DNA of 35,094 bases from Chitinophagales bacterium (lineage in GTDB: Bacteria; Bacteroidota; Bacteroidia; Chitinophagales; UBA2359). A model generated the notes under the pieces. It worked only from the letters and a program-made list of their open reading frames with translations, was not told the DNA's origin and did not search any database. Where the stretch lies: the NCBI GenBank assembly GCA_020628375.1, contig JAHDFD010000011.1, forward strand, positions 1-35,094. The letters run 5' to 3'. Position 1 is the stretch's first letter, and each line of letters starts with the position of its first letter. The position numbers and the translations under genes are program-made. This document shows positions 16,732-24,409 of this stretch, piece by piece.

Positions 16732-17080
16732 GTCATTCTGAACGAAACGAAGCTTAGCGTAGTTGAAGTGAAGAATCTATAAATTACAGGAGGTATTAGA
16801 TTCTTCTTTACAAATTTCGCTTTGCTCATTTTCCATTCAGAATGGTTCGTCATACGATGACGAGAAATTTTGTTATGTGAATAGTAATGAAACGAAGCTT
16901 TGCGCAGTGAAGTGAAGAATCTATATATTTCAGGAGGTATTAGATGCTTCTTTATAAATTTCGCTTTGTTCATTTTCCATTCAGAATGGTTCGTCATACG
17001 ATGACAGGAAATTTGAATAAATATGTGAATAGTAATGAAACGAAGCTTTGCGCAGTGAAGTTAAGAATCTATATATTTCC
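16732..17080. repeat. Tandem 145-148 bp intergenic repeat, two full copies and one partial
   Basis: Copies begin with GAAACGAAGCTT at 16744, 16889 and 17037 (spacing 145 and 148 bases); the third ends near 17080. Each full copy holds two short hairpins: CCATT-CAG-AATGG and GTCAT-ACG-ATGAC. The first copy is preceded by GGTCATTCTGAAC, the usual beginning of Bacteroidota REP-like repeats. The 109-residue open frame across it on the minus strand repeats the same peptide twice and is a by-product of the repeats. Confidence 0.85.
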
Positions 17081-17142
17081 TGAAAATCAGTAATTAAATT
17101 TGACGTTAGTCAGAAGCTGAAAAAACTACACCTAGAAACTAA

Positions 17143-17775
17143 ATGACAACAGAAAAACGATATGAGATTTTAAAGGGACTTCCAGCTTATGGTCCGATGT
17201 ACATTCCTATTTCGGGTGACGAAGAACCATTTTACTCGGAAGGATATGTCGTGAAATTCAAGAAGTCGGACGGAGAAGAATGGGTCGCCAATTTCAGACC
17301 AGGTTGGAGTGACTATAACAACATCTTTGACTTTCCAGAACATAATATAATCGCCGTTTTCGCAGGTGGACAAGGGTACATAATGAACCCTGACGAACAT
17401 AAACCCCAAATGACTTTCGGACTGACAATCAAAGACGTCATTCAAAAAGAAGATGGCAGCCTAATTTGCTCTGACGATATCCACATCTTGGTGCTTGACA
17501 ATAAAACAGGTGAAATTTGGAAAAGTGACAGAATTTCGTGGGATGGGATTAAAGATTTGAAACTCGTTGACAATAAGATAATCGGACAGACATATGACCC
17601 GACTAACGACAATCAACCTTGGTCTGAATTTGAACTTAATCTAGAAACGAAGGATATAAAAGGTGGCTCTTTTCAAGATTTTCTCGAAAGGAACGAACAA
17701 CTTGAAGTCCAAAAAAATGGAATATTAAGAGAGAAATATCAAATCGAAAAAAAACCTTGGTGGAAGATTTGGTAA
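17143..17775 (+). CDS. Hypothetical protein, single-gene cassette-like insertion
   Basis: A 210-aa soluble protein that I do not recognise. It has no signal peptide or membrane segment. It is rich in aromatic residues, Asp, Gly and Lys, with alternating beta-like stretches (GYVVKF, IIAVFAGGQGYIM, IHILVLDNKTGEIWKSD, LVDNKIIGQTYD), suggesting a mostly beta, perhaps propeller-like, fold. It ends in KKPWWKIW. Codon use differs from the neighbours: GAC, TTC, AAC and ATC are much more frequent than in the flanking genes. It is flanked by intergenic repeats upstream and a structured element downstream, with GTTAGT words near both ends (17105 and 17949). Horizontal acquisition is likely; the function is unknown. 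Confidence 0.75.
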   Translation: MTTEKRYEILKGLPAYGPMYIPISGDEEPFYSEGYVVKFKKSDGEEWVANFRPGWSDYNNIFDFPEHNIIAVFAGGQGYIMNPDEHKPQMTFGLTIKDVIQKEDGSLICSDDIHILVLDNKTGEIWKSDRISWDGIKDLKLVDNKIIGQTYDPTNDNQPWSEFELNLETKDIKGGSFQDFLERNEQLEVQKNGILREKYQIEKKPWWKIW

Positions 17776-17796
17776 AGGAAAAAACTAAAAAAGCCA

Positions 17797-17957
17797 GTGC
17801 ACAACAAGGTGTATAAAACATAGCTAATAATTGCTTAACCGAAAGGTTTGTATATATTTATAAAGTCCGCCAAATTTTTAATTTGGCTTTTTAAAAGAGA
17901 AAAATTAAAAACAAAATATAAAAATTCGGCTCTGTGTTTATCCGAAATGTTAGTGTC
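17797..17957 (+). other. Structured cassette-boundary-like element downstream of the hypothetical gene
   Basis: The element starts GTGCACAAC and ends GTTAGTGTC; the two ends can pair with one bulge (CAC-AAC against GTTAGTG). Between them are a 4-bp hairpin with a GAAA tetraloop (AACC-GAAA-GGTT, 17837-17848) and the terminator hairpin at 17869-17887. From memory, similar strings (ATAAAACATAGCTAAT, AAAGTCCGCCAAAT) follow unrelated hypothetical genes in many Bacteroidota genomes; I could not check this. A role as a recombination site is inference. Confidence 0.5.
17869..17892 (+). terminator. Hairpin with T-tract behind the cassette gene
   Basis: An 8-bp stem (GCCAAATT at 17869-17876 with AATTTGGC at 17880-17887) is followed by five T residues. 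It lies about 95 bases after the stop of the hypothetical gene. Confidence 0.65.
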
Positions 17958-18093
17958 TTTTTACACGCTACGTTCCATACACAAGTCCGATATGCATTAT
18001 AATTTAATATCTCCAACTTTAAGAGAAATTTATTTCTCAGGAACTTAATCATCCCCAAACAAGTTTTATATTTACACAAGTCTAAATCGAAAT

Positions 18094-18681
18094 ATGGAAC
18101 CGGGTGATTTAATAGGTATTGTTGGATTTATATTGTATATTCTTTATAGCATCATTACAGCTGGAGGTAAAAAAAAGAAAAAAACTCCTCCACTACAACC
18201 ACCGGTTACACCTAGCCCTAAGAAAAGAAAAAAACGCGTAAGACGTCATCAATTGGAAACTGTTGAAGAAACTCAAACAGTTGTAATTGATAATAAACGA
18301 GTAAAAACCCCAGCTGAGCTGAAGCGTGAAATTGAAAAGCGTTTAAAAAGGCTTCAGGAAGAACAAAAAAGAAAAGAACTAGTAAAACCGCTCGATACAC
18401 ATGAATACGATCTACCTGTTGAACAAGTATATGAGGAAGAAGAATCTGATGAATTCATTCCAGAAAGATTAGAGCAAACCAAATATTTCGATTACGATCA
18501 TCAGAAAGTTGTAAGAACTAATTTAGATGATTCGCCTAAAACCCATAAAGACGATGAACACTTCGTAAGTCGATCTAAACGAAAAAAGAAAGGATTGACA
18601 GTGGGTAAATCTTTTAAATTCAATGCTAAACAAGCAATCATTTATAAAGAAATAATGGAACGCAAGTATTTCGATGTATAA
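18094..18681 (+). CDS. Lysine/arginine-rich single-pass membrane protein, unknown function
   Basis: 195 aa. Residues 6-23 form one hydrophobic segment (IGIVGFILYILYSIITAG), directly followed by a run of lysines, a proline-rich linker, and a basic KKRKKRVRRH patch. Residues 60-95 look helical and charged (LKREIEKRLKRLQEE). The C-terminal third is acidic, then basic again, ending with FKFNAKQAIIYKEIMERKYFDV. The positive-inside rule places the long C-terminal part in the cytoplasm. I do not recognise a named family, though similar short anchor-plus-charged-tail proteins are common in Bacteroidota. It is convergent with the RRM gene and shares its terminator. Confidence 0.75.
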   Translation: MEPGDLIGIVGFILYILYSIITAGGKKKKKTPPLQPPVTPSPKKRKKRVRRHQLETVEETQTVVIDNKRVKTPAELKREIEKRLKRLQEEQKRKELVKPLDTHEYDLPVEQVYEEEESDEFIPERLEQTKYFDYDHQKVVRTNLDDSPKTHKDDEHFVSRSKRKKKGLTVGKSFKFNAKQAIIYKEIMERKYFDV

Positions 18682-18690
18682 AATAAAAAA

Positions 18691-18715
18691 AGCCAGAACT
18701 TTCAAAGTTCTGGCT
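18691..18715. terminator. Bidirectional terminator between convergent genes
   Basis: A 10-bp stem (AGCCAGAACT at 18691-18700 with AGTTCTGGCT at 18706-18715) and 5-base loop is flanked by an A-run on the left and a T-rich tail on the right. It can stop transcription from both the plus-strand membrane-protein gene and the minus-strand RRM gene. Confidence 0.88.
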
Positions 18716-18743
18716 TCATTTTATAGTTCAATTCAGTAATTGA

Positions 18744-19016
18744 TTACCATCTGTTGTTATCTCTTCTATCGTTTCTTCTTTCCTCAGCTTCTTTCACAAC
18801 AATAGTTCTACCATCAAATTCTGAACTGTTAAGTTCACGAATAGCATTACGGGCTTCATCGTCATTTGACATTTCAACGAATCCGAAACCACGAGATTTT
18901 CCAGTCTCACGGTCTAAAATAATTTTAGTACTATCAACAGTACCAAATTGCTCGAACAAAGCTTCTAATTCACCTTCAAGAGTTCTAAAGTTCAAGCTTG
19001 CAACAAAAATTTTCAT
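18744..19016 (-). CDS. RRM-type RNA-binding protein
   Basis: A 90-aa single RNA-recognition-motif protein, of the small cold- or stress-related kind found in Bacteroidota and cyanobacteria. RNP2 is at 3-8 (IFVASL, slightly off the usual xFVGNL) and RNP1 is RGFGFVEM at 42-49. The C-terminal tail (about 78-90) is rich in Arg, Asp and Asn and probably adds non-specific RNA affinity. It has an A-rich leader of about 60 bases after a -7 element and ends at the bidirectional terminator. The RNA targets are unknown. Confidence 0.93.
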   Translation of the reverse strand: MKIFVASLNFRTLEGELEALFEQFGTVDSTKIILDRETGKSRGFGFVEMSNDDEARNAIRELNSSEFDGRTIVVKEAEERRNDRRDNNRW

Positions 19017-19075
19017 AAAAAAAAATAATAATACTCATTTGCGTGATATCAATATTAATTAGTGCAAATGTTCGG

Positions 19076-19083
19076 CAAAGTTA
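19076..19083 (-). promoter_or_regulatory. -7 promoter element for the RRM gene
   Basis: Minus-strand TAACTTTG fits TAnnTTTG. It is 59 bases from the RRM ATG, leaving an AU-rich leader that ends in a long A-run before the start codon, a common arrangement for strong translation in Bacteroidota. Confidence 0.55.
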
Positions 19084-19120
19084 AACTATTTTTTCAATAA
19101 AGAGACAAATAACTTACTAC

Positions 19121-20671
19121 TTAAAATTCAGCTAATAGATTTCTCCAGTCTGTTTTGTCTGAAATACGTGATTTTATTTCTGAAATTGGAATTCTTATCT
19201 GCTCCATTGTGTCTCTATCTCTTAAGGTTACTGTATCATCTTCTAAGGTATCGAAATCTACAGTTACACAGAAAGGAGTACCAATTGCATCCTGACGACG
19301 ATAGCGTTTTCCGATAGCATCTTTTTCATCGTATTGACAATTAAAATCTAGACGCAAGTCATTGAAAATTGAACGCGCTTTATCTGTCAAGGCTTCTTTA
19401 TTTTTCAATAAAGGTAAAACCGCCAACTTAACAGGGGCTAAAGCAGGGTGAATTTTTAGCACCGTTCTAACTGCTGTTCCGCCTTTTGCATCTGGCACTT
19501 CCTCATCGATCAAACCATTGGTCATGATCGTTAAGAACATTCTATCAACTCCGATTGAAGTTTCTACTACATAAGGAACATAGCTTTCATTCTTCTCAGG
19601 ATCGAAATATTGTAATTTTTTACCCGATAATTCCTGATGAGCACCCAGATCGAAATCTGTTCTCGAATGAATACCTTCTAACTCTTTAAAACCAAACGGA
19701 AACTCAAATTCTATATCCAAAGCAGCATTGGCATAATGCGCCAGGTTATCGTGATCATGGAATTTTAATTTTTCTTCAGGAAGTACCGCTCTGTGCCATT
19801 GCATACGCTTCGCTTTCCAGTGTTCATACCATTTCATTTCTGTTCCCGGTTGAACGAAGAATTGCATTTCCATTTGCTCGAATTCGCGCATACGGAAAAT
19901 AAACTGACGCGCAACGATCTCATTTCTGAATGCCTTACCGATCTGAGCAATACCAAAAGGTAATTTCTGACGGGTTGTTTTTTGTACATTCAGGAAATTA
20001 ACGAAAATACCCTGCGCCGTTTCAGGACGTAAATATATTTTACTTGAACCATCTGCCAGTGCGCCCATTTGCGTGGAAAACATCAAATTGAACTGACGAA
20101 CATCGGTCCAGTTCTTAGAACCACTTTCAGGACAAGCAATCTCAAGGTCTTCAATGATCTGCTTCATTTCAGCCATATCATTACCACTCATAGCAGCGGT
20201 AAACCTTTCCAGTATCTTATCTTTCTTTTCCTGATATTGTAAAACACGACCGTTCGTTGCTCGGAATTGTGCTTCATCGAAAGCATCACCGAAACGCTTT
20301 GCCGCCTTATCAATTTCCTTATTGATCTTTTTATCAACTTTATTGGCGATATAATCTTCGATCAATACATCGGCACGGTAGCGTTTTTTTGAATCTTTAT
20401 TATCGACCAAAGGATCATTAAAAGCATCGACGTGCCCCGAAGCTTTCCACGTTTTCGGGTGCATGAAAATCGCAGCATCCAAACCAACGATATTTTCTTG
20501 CATGTGCACCATCGCTGTCCACCAATAATCTTTAATATTCTTTTTCAGTTCCGCCCCATACGGACCATAATCATACACCGCACTCAACCCGTCATATATC
20601 TCCGACGACTGAAAAATATATCCATACTCTTTACAGTGAGCAATTATCTTCTTAAAATCTGGTTTACTCAT
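19121..20671 (-). CDS. glyS: Glycyl-tRNA synthetase, single-chain alpha2 type
   Basis: Class II synthetase that charges tRNA-Gly. At 516 aa it is the homodimeric type shared by Bacteroidota, archaea and eukaryotes, not the alpha2-beta2 form of E. coli. It opens FKKIIAHCKEYGYIFQSSEIYDGLSAVYDYGPYG, split here by family convention at YGYIF. Motif 2 is near 250 (FRNEIVARQFIFRMREFEQ) and motif 3 has SIGVDRMFLTI. The C-terminal anticodon-binding domain begins with LAPVKLAVLPLL. Its -7 element lies 8 bases before the ATG. The name glyQS is also used for this type. Confidence 0.96.
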   Translation of the reverse strand: MSKPDFKKIIAHCKEYGYIFQSSEIYDGLSAVYDYGPYGAELKKNIKDYWWTAMVHMQENIVGLDAAIFMHPKTWKASGHVDAFNDPLVDNKDSKKRYRADVLIEDYIANKVDKKINKEIDKAAKRFGDAFDEAQFRATNGRVLQYQEKKDKILERFTAAMSGNDMAEMKQIIEDLEIACPESGSKNWTDVRQFNLMFSTQMGALADGSSKIYLRPETAQGIFVNFLNVQKTTRQKLPFGIAQIGKAFRNEIVARQFIFRMREFEQMEMQFFVQPGTEMKWYEHWKAKRMQWHRAVLPEEKLKFHDHDNLAHYANAALDIEFEFPFGFKELEGIHSRTDFDLGAHQELSGKKLQYFDPEKNESYVPYVVETSIGVDRMFLTIMTNGLIDEEVPDAKGGTAVRTVLKIHPALAPVKLAVLPLLKNKEALTDKARSIFNDLRLDFNCQYDEKDAIGKRYRRQDAIGTPFCVTVDFDTLEDDTVTLRDRDTMEQIRIPISEIKSRISDKTDWRNLLAEF

Positions 20672-20679
20672 AACGGGCG

Positions 20680-20687
20680 CAAAGATA
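20680..20687 (-). promoter_or_regulatory. -7 promoter element for glyS, 8 bases from its ATG
   Basis: Minus-strand TATCTTTG fits TAnnTTTG; it is separated from the ATG by CGCCCGTT. This implies a very short or absent 5' leader. No clear -33 element is seen. Confidence 0.6.
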
Positions 20688-20779
20688 GCAAGCTCACTTT
20701 AGTTGTGCCTAATAATTACTAAAATGAATTTTTATTCTATATTACTACGCCTACACTCAGTAACCTTACAACCCACCCA

Positions 20780-20868
20780 GTCATTCTGGCGCATGCCAGA
20801 ATCCCCTTGAAATGGTGACCAAATCAACTCTTCAATCATACAACCAATTAGCACATGCCAGAATCCCC
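20780..20868. repeat. REP-like palindromic repeats, one full and one half copy
   Basis: 20780-20806 contains ATTCTGGC-GCAT-GCCAGAAT, a perfect 8-bp stem with a 4-base loop, framed by GTC and CCCC. 20851-20868 is the right half of a second copy (GCACATGCCAGAATCCCC). The same element recurs at 25594-25660. The rest of the glyS to STAND-gene interval (20688-20973) holds no gene that I can see. Confidence 0.8.
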
Positions 20869-20973
20869 CTGAAAACTAACCTAACCAACTCTTCTCAAAA
20901 TCCCAAAACCTCCAGAATTTTCCTAACTTTTATCTCATTATGATTATATTAGCTACCGAAAATACTTTCATTC

Positions 20974-23900
20974 ATGTTAGAGCCAGTTACTTTATCCTAC
21001 TTAGCCCCTTTAGCATTAACTGCGGTTACCAAAACTTACATCTTTGAAAAATTAAAAGAATCGGTAGAAAGTAAATTCAAAGATAAAATCTCAGAATATT
21101 GTTATCAGAATGGTAAACAGTACTTGAAAAACTTTTTAGTGGATCATACTAATGAAGAAGATGCAAATCACGATCTACAAAAAGGGCTTAAATCTGCAAT
21201 GAAAGCGAGTATTCTTGAAATTCAACGTACTTTTTTTATTAAAGAAGATTTTCATTCAGAATACAAAAAGAATACAATCAAAAAAATAAACGCTGAGATT
21301 CTATCTGAAATTCATAATTCACCTTTTTTTAACGCACTACTCGATAATGAGTTTATCTTAGAATTTCTTGATAAAAGAAATGAATACAATATCAGAGCAG
21401 TTGAAGAAATAGAGAATAATTTTAATAGGCTTGATAATTTAGCACCAAGTTATATCAAATATTTCACGGAAAACTTTCAACGATTAACAATTTTATATTT
21501 TGGTGAACTACTGAAAGAAGAAAATGAAGAATGTAAAAGAGTTTGGATAGCTTATCAGAAAAACTTATTCAAAGAGATTACTGATTCGCAGCTAACTATT
21601 AAAGAGACAGTAAATCAAAATAAAGATTTATTAAATCAGATAAATCAACAAATTCTAATCCTTCAGCAAAATAATGGAAAAAAAGTTTTAGAAACAATAG
21701 AAGTTGAAATTGATAAATTAAGAACAGAAATTTCCATAAATGTCAAAAGTTTGAGTTCGTACAAACAATTATTACCTTTTATAAAAGTAATAGATGGAAA
21801 ATTAGATCAAATTATTTTAAATCAATTATCATTAGCTTCAGGACAAGATATTATTGTCAGTTTATTGAATGAAATAATAGAAAATCAAAACAAGGAAACT
21901 CCGGTCTTAATTAAAAAACACCTCAGCCAAATTTCCACCCCCGATTATTTTATTGGTAGAGACCAAGACCTGATTAATATACGAGCAGCTTTAGAAAATA
22001 AAGAACAAATTACTAAACAAAATAAATGTCTGCTTTTAGTAAACGGAGAAGGGGGCATAGGTAAAACAACCGTAGCAGCCAATTATTGTAAACGATACGA
22101 TAATTACTATAAGCATATAGCTTGGGTATTTGCTGAAAATAGCATCCAGGATGCGCTAATGACTTTAGCGAATGCCCTGAATATTCAATTTCCTGAAACT
22201 GCCGACCAGACTCAACGATTTGATACACTAATGCTTGAATTAAGGAATTTAACTGCTCCTTGTTTATTAGTTATAGACAATGCCAATGATTTACAAGATT
22301 TAAAGGCTAACGAACAAGTATTAAATAGCTTGGACAATTTTCATGTATTAATAACCACAAGGGTAAACGAAATGAACACTACTCAATTTCACCCGATTAA
22401 CCCTTTATCAATCAACGAGTTAAAAGCACTTTTCTGTCAATTTTATCCCAAACATCATAAAAAAGATAATAAAATATTAAAAAAAATAATTAAGGCAACA
22501 GGTAAAAATACACTTGTTGTAGAACTATTAGCAAAATCATTAAAACGCTTAAATAGAGCAGAAGATGAATACACTTTAGAAAATTTATTAGAAGATCTTC
22601 AAGAAAAAGGATTGTTAAAAGTTGAGACTACAACGGTAGATACCAAATACCAAAACTATATAGAAGCGAAACCCAAAACCATTATTGCTGCCATGTATGA
22701 CCTTGAGGAACTGAATGTAGAAGAACGTAAAATATTGTCTGCATTTTCAGTTCTTCCTGCAGTAGCTATTTCATATAAATTACTAAAACAAATTTTAGCT
22801 GGCATTTTAGAATTACAAGATAATCTGTTCAGCTTGGCAGACAAAGGCTGGCTAATGTTTAATGAAAAAAACACCACTTTCAAAACAAGCCCAGTTATTC
22901 AGGAGGTTTGTAGGAATAAAAATGTAAAACTTGAAGAAGACTTAGTAATTATTGTGAAAAATCTCACACGTTTATTAGATTATGATAGTAGTAATCATAT
23001 TATAAATATTACCTATTCTGAAGCTAGTGAAGTAAGTAATTTTGGCTCGATTTTAAGCAATTATTCTAATATTGATGATATCGGTATGCTATTAGAGCGT
23101 GTTGGTAATTATCATAAAATTACCGGCGATCTTCAAAAAGCTCTTGGTTTTTTTGAAAAACAAGCATTGTTCTATGAAAAACATGATTTGACTTCACCCA
23201 AAAATGTTAAATTGAAAAATAGTCTTGCCATTTCCTTTTCTAAAATTGGACAAATTCACACTGGCTTAGGAAACTTACAAATAGCTTTGAATTTTTTTGA
23301 AAAAAGATCAGTATTAAGTGAACAATTATATGAGTTTGACCCAGATAATATAAACTTTAAAAATGGTCTTGCAATCTCTTATGAGAAATTAGGTCAAGCT
23401 AATGTATTATTAAAAAATTTGAAAGACGCGCTAATGTTTTTTGAGAAAAGATCAGTATTAGGAAAAGAGTTATTTGAAGCATTCCCTGATGATAAAGACT
23501 TTAAAAATGGACTTGCAATATCTTATTCAAAACTGGGGCAAACTCATTCCGATATGGGGAACTTTCAACAAGCACTTAAATTTTTTGAGAAAAGATCAGA
23601 ACTTGGTAAACAACTATACTATGCTTTTCCTGATAATGTGGGGTTCAAAAATGGACTCGCTATATCTTACTCTAAACTAGGACAAACGCACTATAATTTA
23701 GATGATTTTCAACAAGCCCTTAAATATTTTGAGGAATATAATTCTTTAACACAACAACTTTCAAATGCTTACCCAGACAATGTTAACTTCAAAAATGGTC
23801 TTGCACTATCATTTTACAAATTAGCACAAGTAAAAGAAAAGTTTAGTGATGATAAACAAGCAATAAAATACTTTAAAAAAGCTAAGTTTCTTTGGAATGA

Positions 23901-23985
23901 TTTAAATGTAAAGTTTTCTGATTATGTAAAGTTTAGTGAATCTTTAGCAATGGTAAATTCAGATATTGAACGATTATCCAACTAA
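20974..23985 (+). CDS. STAND (NB-ARC-like) NTPase with C-terminal TPR-type repeats
   Basis: A 1003-aa NLR-like protein. Residues 1-330 are helical, with an initial hydrophobic patch (LSYLAPLALTAVTK) and a coiled-coil stretch near 210-260. The NTPase starts after YFIGRDQDL (about 326). Walker A is GEGGIGKTT (358-366), Walker B is LLVIDNAND (431-439), and the NB-ARC sensor motif LITTR is at 459-463. A winged-helix-like region follows. From residue 747 there are five 48-residue repeats of the form FKNGLAISYSKLGQ...ALKFFEKRS, TPR-like. This is the effector-NTPase-sensor layout of bacterial NLR-related antiphage proteins and of AfsR-like regulators. No toxin or DNA-binding domain is recognisable at the N-terminus, so immunity is a hypothesis. 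The stop abuts the stop of a convergent gene. Confidence 0.88.
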   Translation: MLEPVTLSYLAPLALTAVTKTYIFEKLKESVESKFKDKISEYCYQNGKQYLKNFLVDHTNEEDANHDLQKGLKSAMKASILEIQRTFFIKEDFHSEYKKNTIKKINAEILSEIHNSPFFNALLDNEFILEFLDKRNEYNIRAVEEIENNFNRLDNLAPSYIKYFTENFQRLTILYFGELLKEENEECKRVWIAYQKNLFKEITDSQLTIKETVNQNKDLLNQINQQILILQQNNGKKVLETIEVEIDKLRTEISINVKSLSSYKQLLPFIKVIDGKLDQIILNQLSLASGQDIIVSLLNEIIENQNKETPVLIKKHLSQISTPDYFIGRDQDLINIRAALENKEQITKQNKCLLLVNGEGGIGKTTVAANYCKRYDNYYKHIAWVFAENSIQDALMTLANALNIQFPETADQTQRFDTLMLELRNLTAPCLLVIDNANDLQDLKANEQVLNSLDNFHVLITTRVNEMNTTQFHPINPLSINELKALFCQFYPKHHKKDNKILKKIIKATGKNTLVVELLAKSLKRLNRAEDEYTLENLLEDLQEKGLLKVETTTVDTKYQNYIEAKPKTIIAAMYDLEELNVEERKILSAFSVLPAVAISYKLLKQILAGILELQDNLFSLADKGWLMFNEKNTTFKTSPVIQEVCRNKNVKLEEDLVIIVKNLTRLLDYDSSNHIINITYSEASEVSNFGSILSNYSNIDDIGMLLERVGNYHKITGDLQKALGFFEKQALFYEKHDLTSPKNVKLKNSLAISFSKIGQIHTGLGNLQIALNFFEKRSVLSEQLYEFDPDNINFKNGLAISYEKLGQANVLLKNLKDALMFFEKRSVLGKELFEAFPDDKDFKNGLAISYSKLGQTHSDMGNFQQALKFFEKRSELGKQLYYAFPDNVGFKNGLAISYSKLGQTHYNLDDFQQALKYFEEYNSLTQQLSNAYPDNVNFKNGLALSFYKLAQVKEKFSDDKQAIKYFKKAKFLWNDLNVKFSDYVKFSESLAMVNSDIERLSN
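23212..23931 (+). repeat. Five in-frame 144-bp (48-aa) TPR-type repeats
   Basis: Repeat units begin at 23212, 23356, 23500, 23644 and 23788, with exactly 144 bases between starts. The first four share the L-A-I-S-[YF]-x-K-[LI]-G-Q and F-F-E-K or Y-F-E-E cores; the fifth is more diverged. Uniform spacing without indels implies repeat duplication within the gene, as expected in a ligand- or partner-sensing domain. Confidence 0.9.
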
Positions 23986-24321
23986 TCACCCCCTCAACAG
24001 CCTTCCACTCCAAACAGCAAAACCTGCAGGTAAAGCACCGATCAACGAAGAAACGAATATCAGTAAGATCGTGCTTCCACCGAGTGGTAATATTTCAGCA
24101 ATAGCAGAAGACAAACGGCTTTCATTTTGTATATCGAGAAAGAAACTCATACACAACCAAAGTAAAAAAATGCCCAAAAAGCCCAATAAAAATGAAGCAT
24201 CAGGTTTTAATAATAAGCCAACAAGGAAACAAACCACCAAACCTGACCACCAGATACTAGTAAAATAACTTGTCATTCCGGCAGCTACTATTAATAATAC
24301 TAAATTCAATATCCAACGCAT
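23986..24321 (-). CDS. Small integral membrane protein, unknown function
   Basis: 111 aa with three to four hydrophobic segments (about 4-20, 23-40, 44-63 and 80-104) and very few charged residues. It resembles the small uncharacterised membrane proteins found beside tgt in Bacteroidota, but I do not recognise a named family. It lies 88 bp downstream of tgt on the same strand and may be cotranscribed with it. Its stop codon directly abuts the stop codon of the STAND gene on the other strand, with no spacer or terminator. Confidence 0.75.
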   Translation of the reverse strand: MRWILNLVLLIVAAGMTSYFTSIWWSGLVVCFLVGLLLKPDASFLLGFLGIFLLWLCMSFFLDIQNESRLSSAIAEILPLGGSTILLIFVSSLIGALPAGFAVWSGRLLRG

Positions 24322-24409
24322 AGTTGCTAAATTAATATTCTTTTCTTGGTTTTTGTATTCAAATGTAATGAATCAACTCTCAAAGTCTATAATCTCACAA
24401 TCTCAAAGT

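Noticed and set aside
16668..16997. Open frame of 109 residues on the minus strand
   Set aside because: It consists of the same peptide read twice through the tandem intergenic repeat and has no family features.
17848..18048. Short open frames on both strands downstream of the cassette gene
   Set aside because: They run through the structured intergenic element and the terminator; composition is not coding-like.
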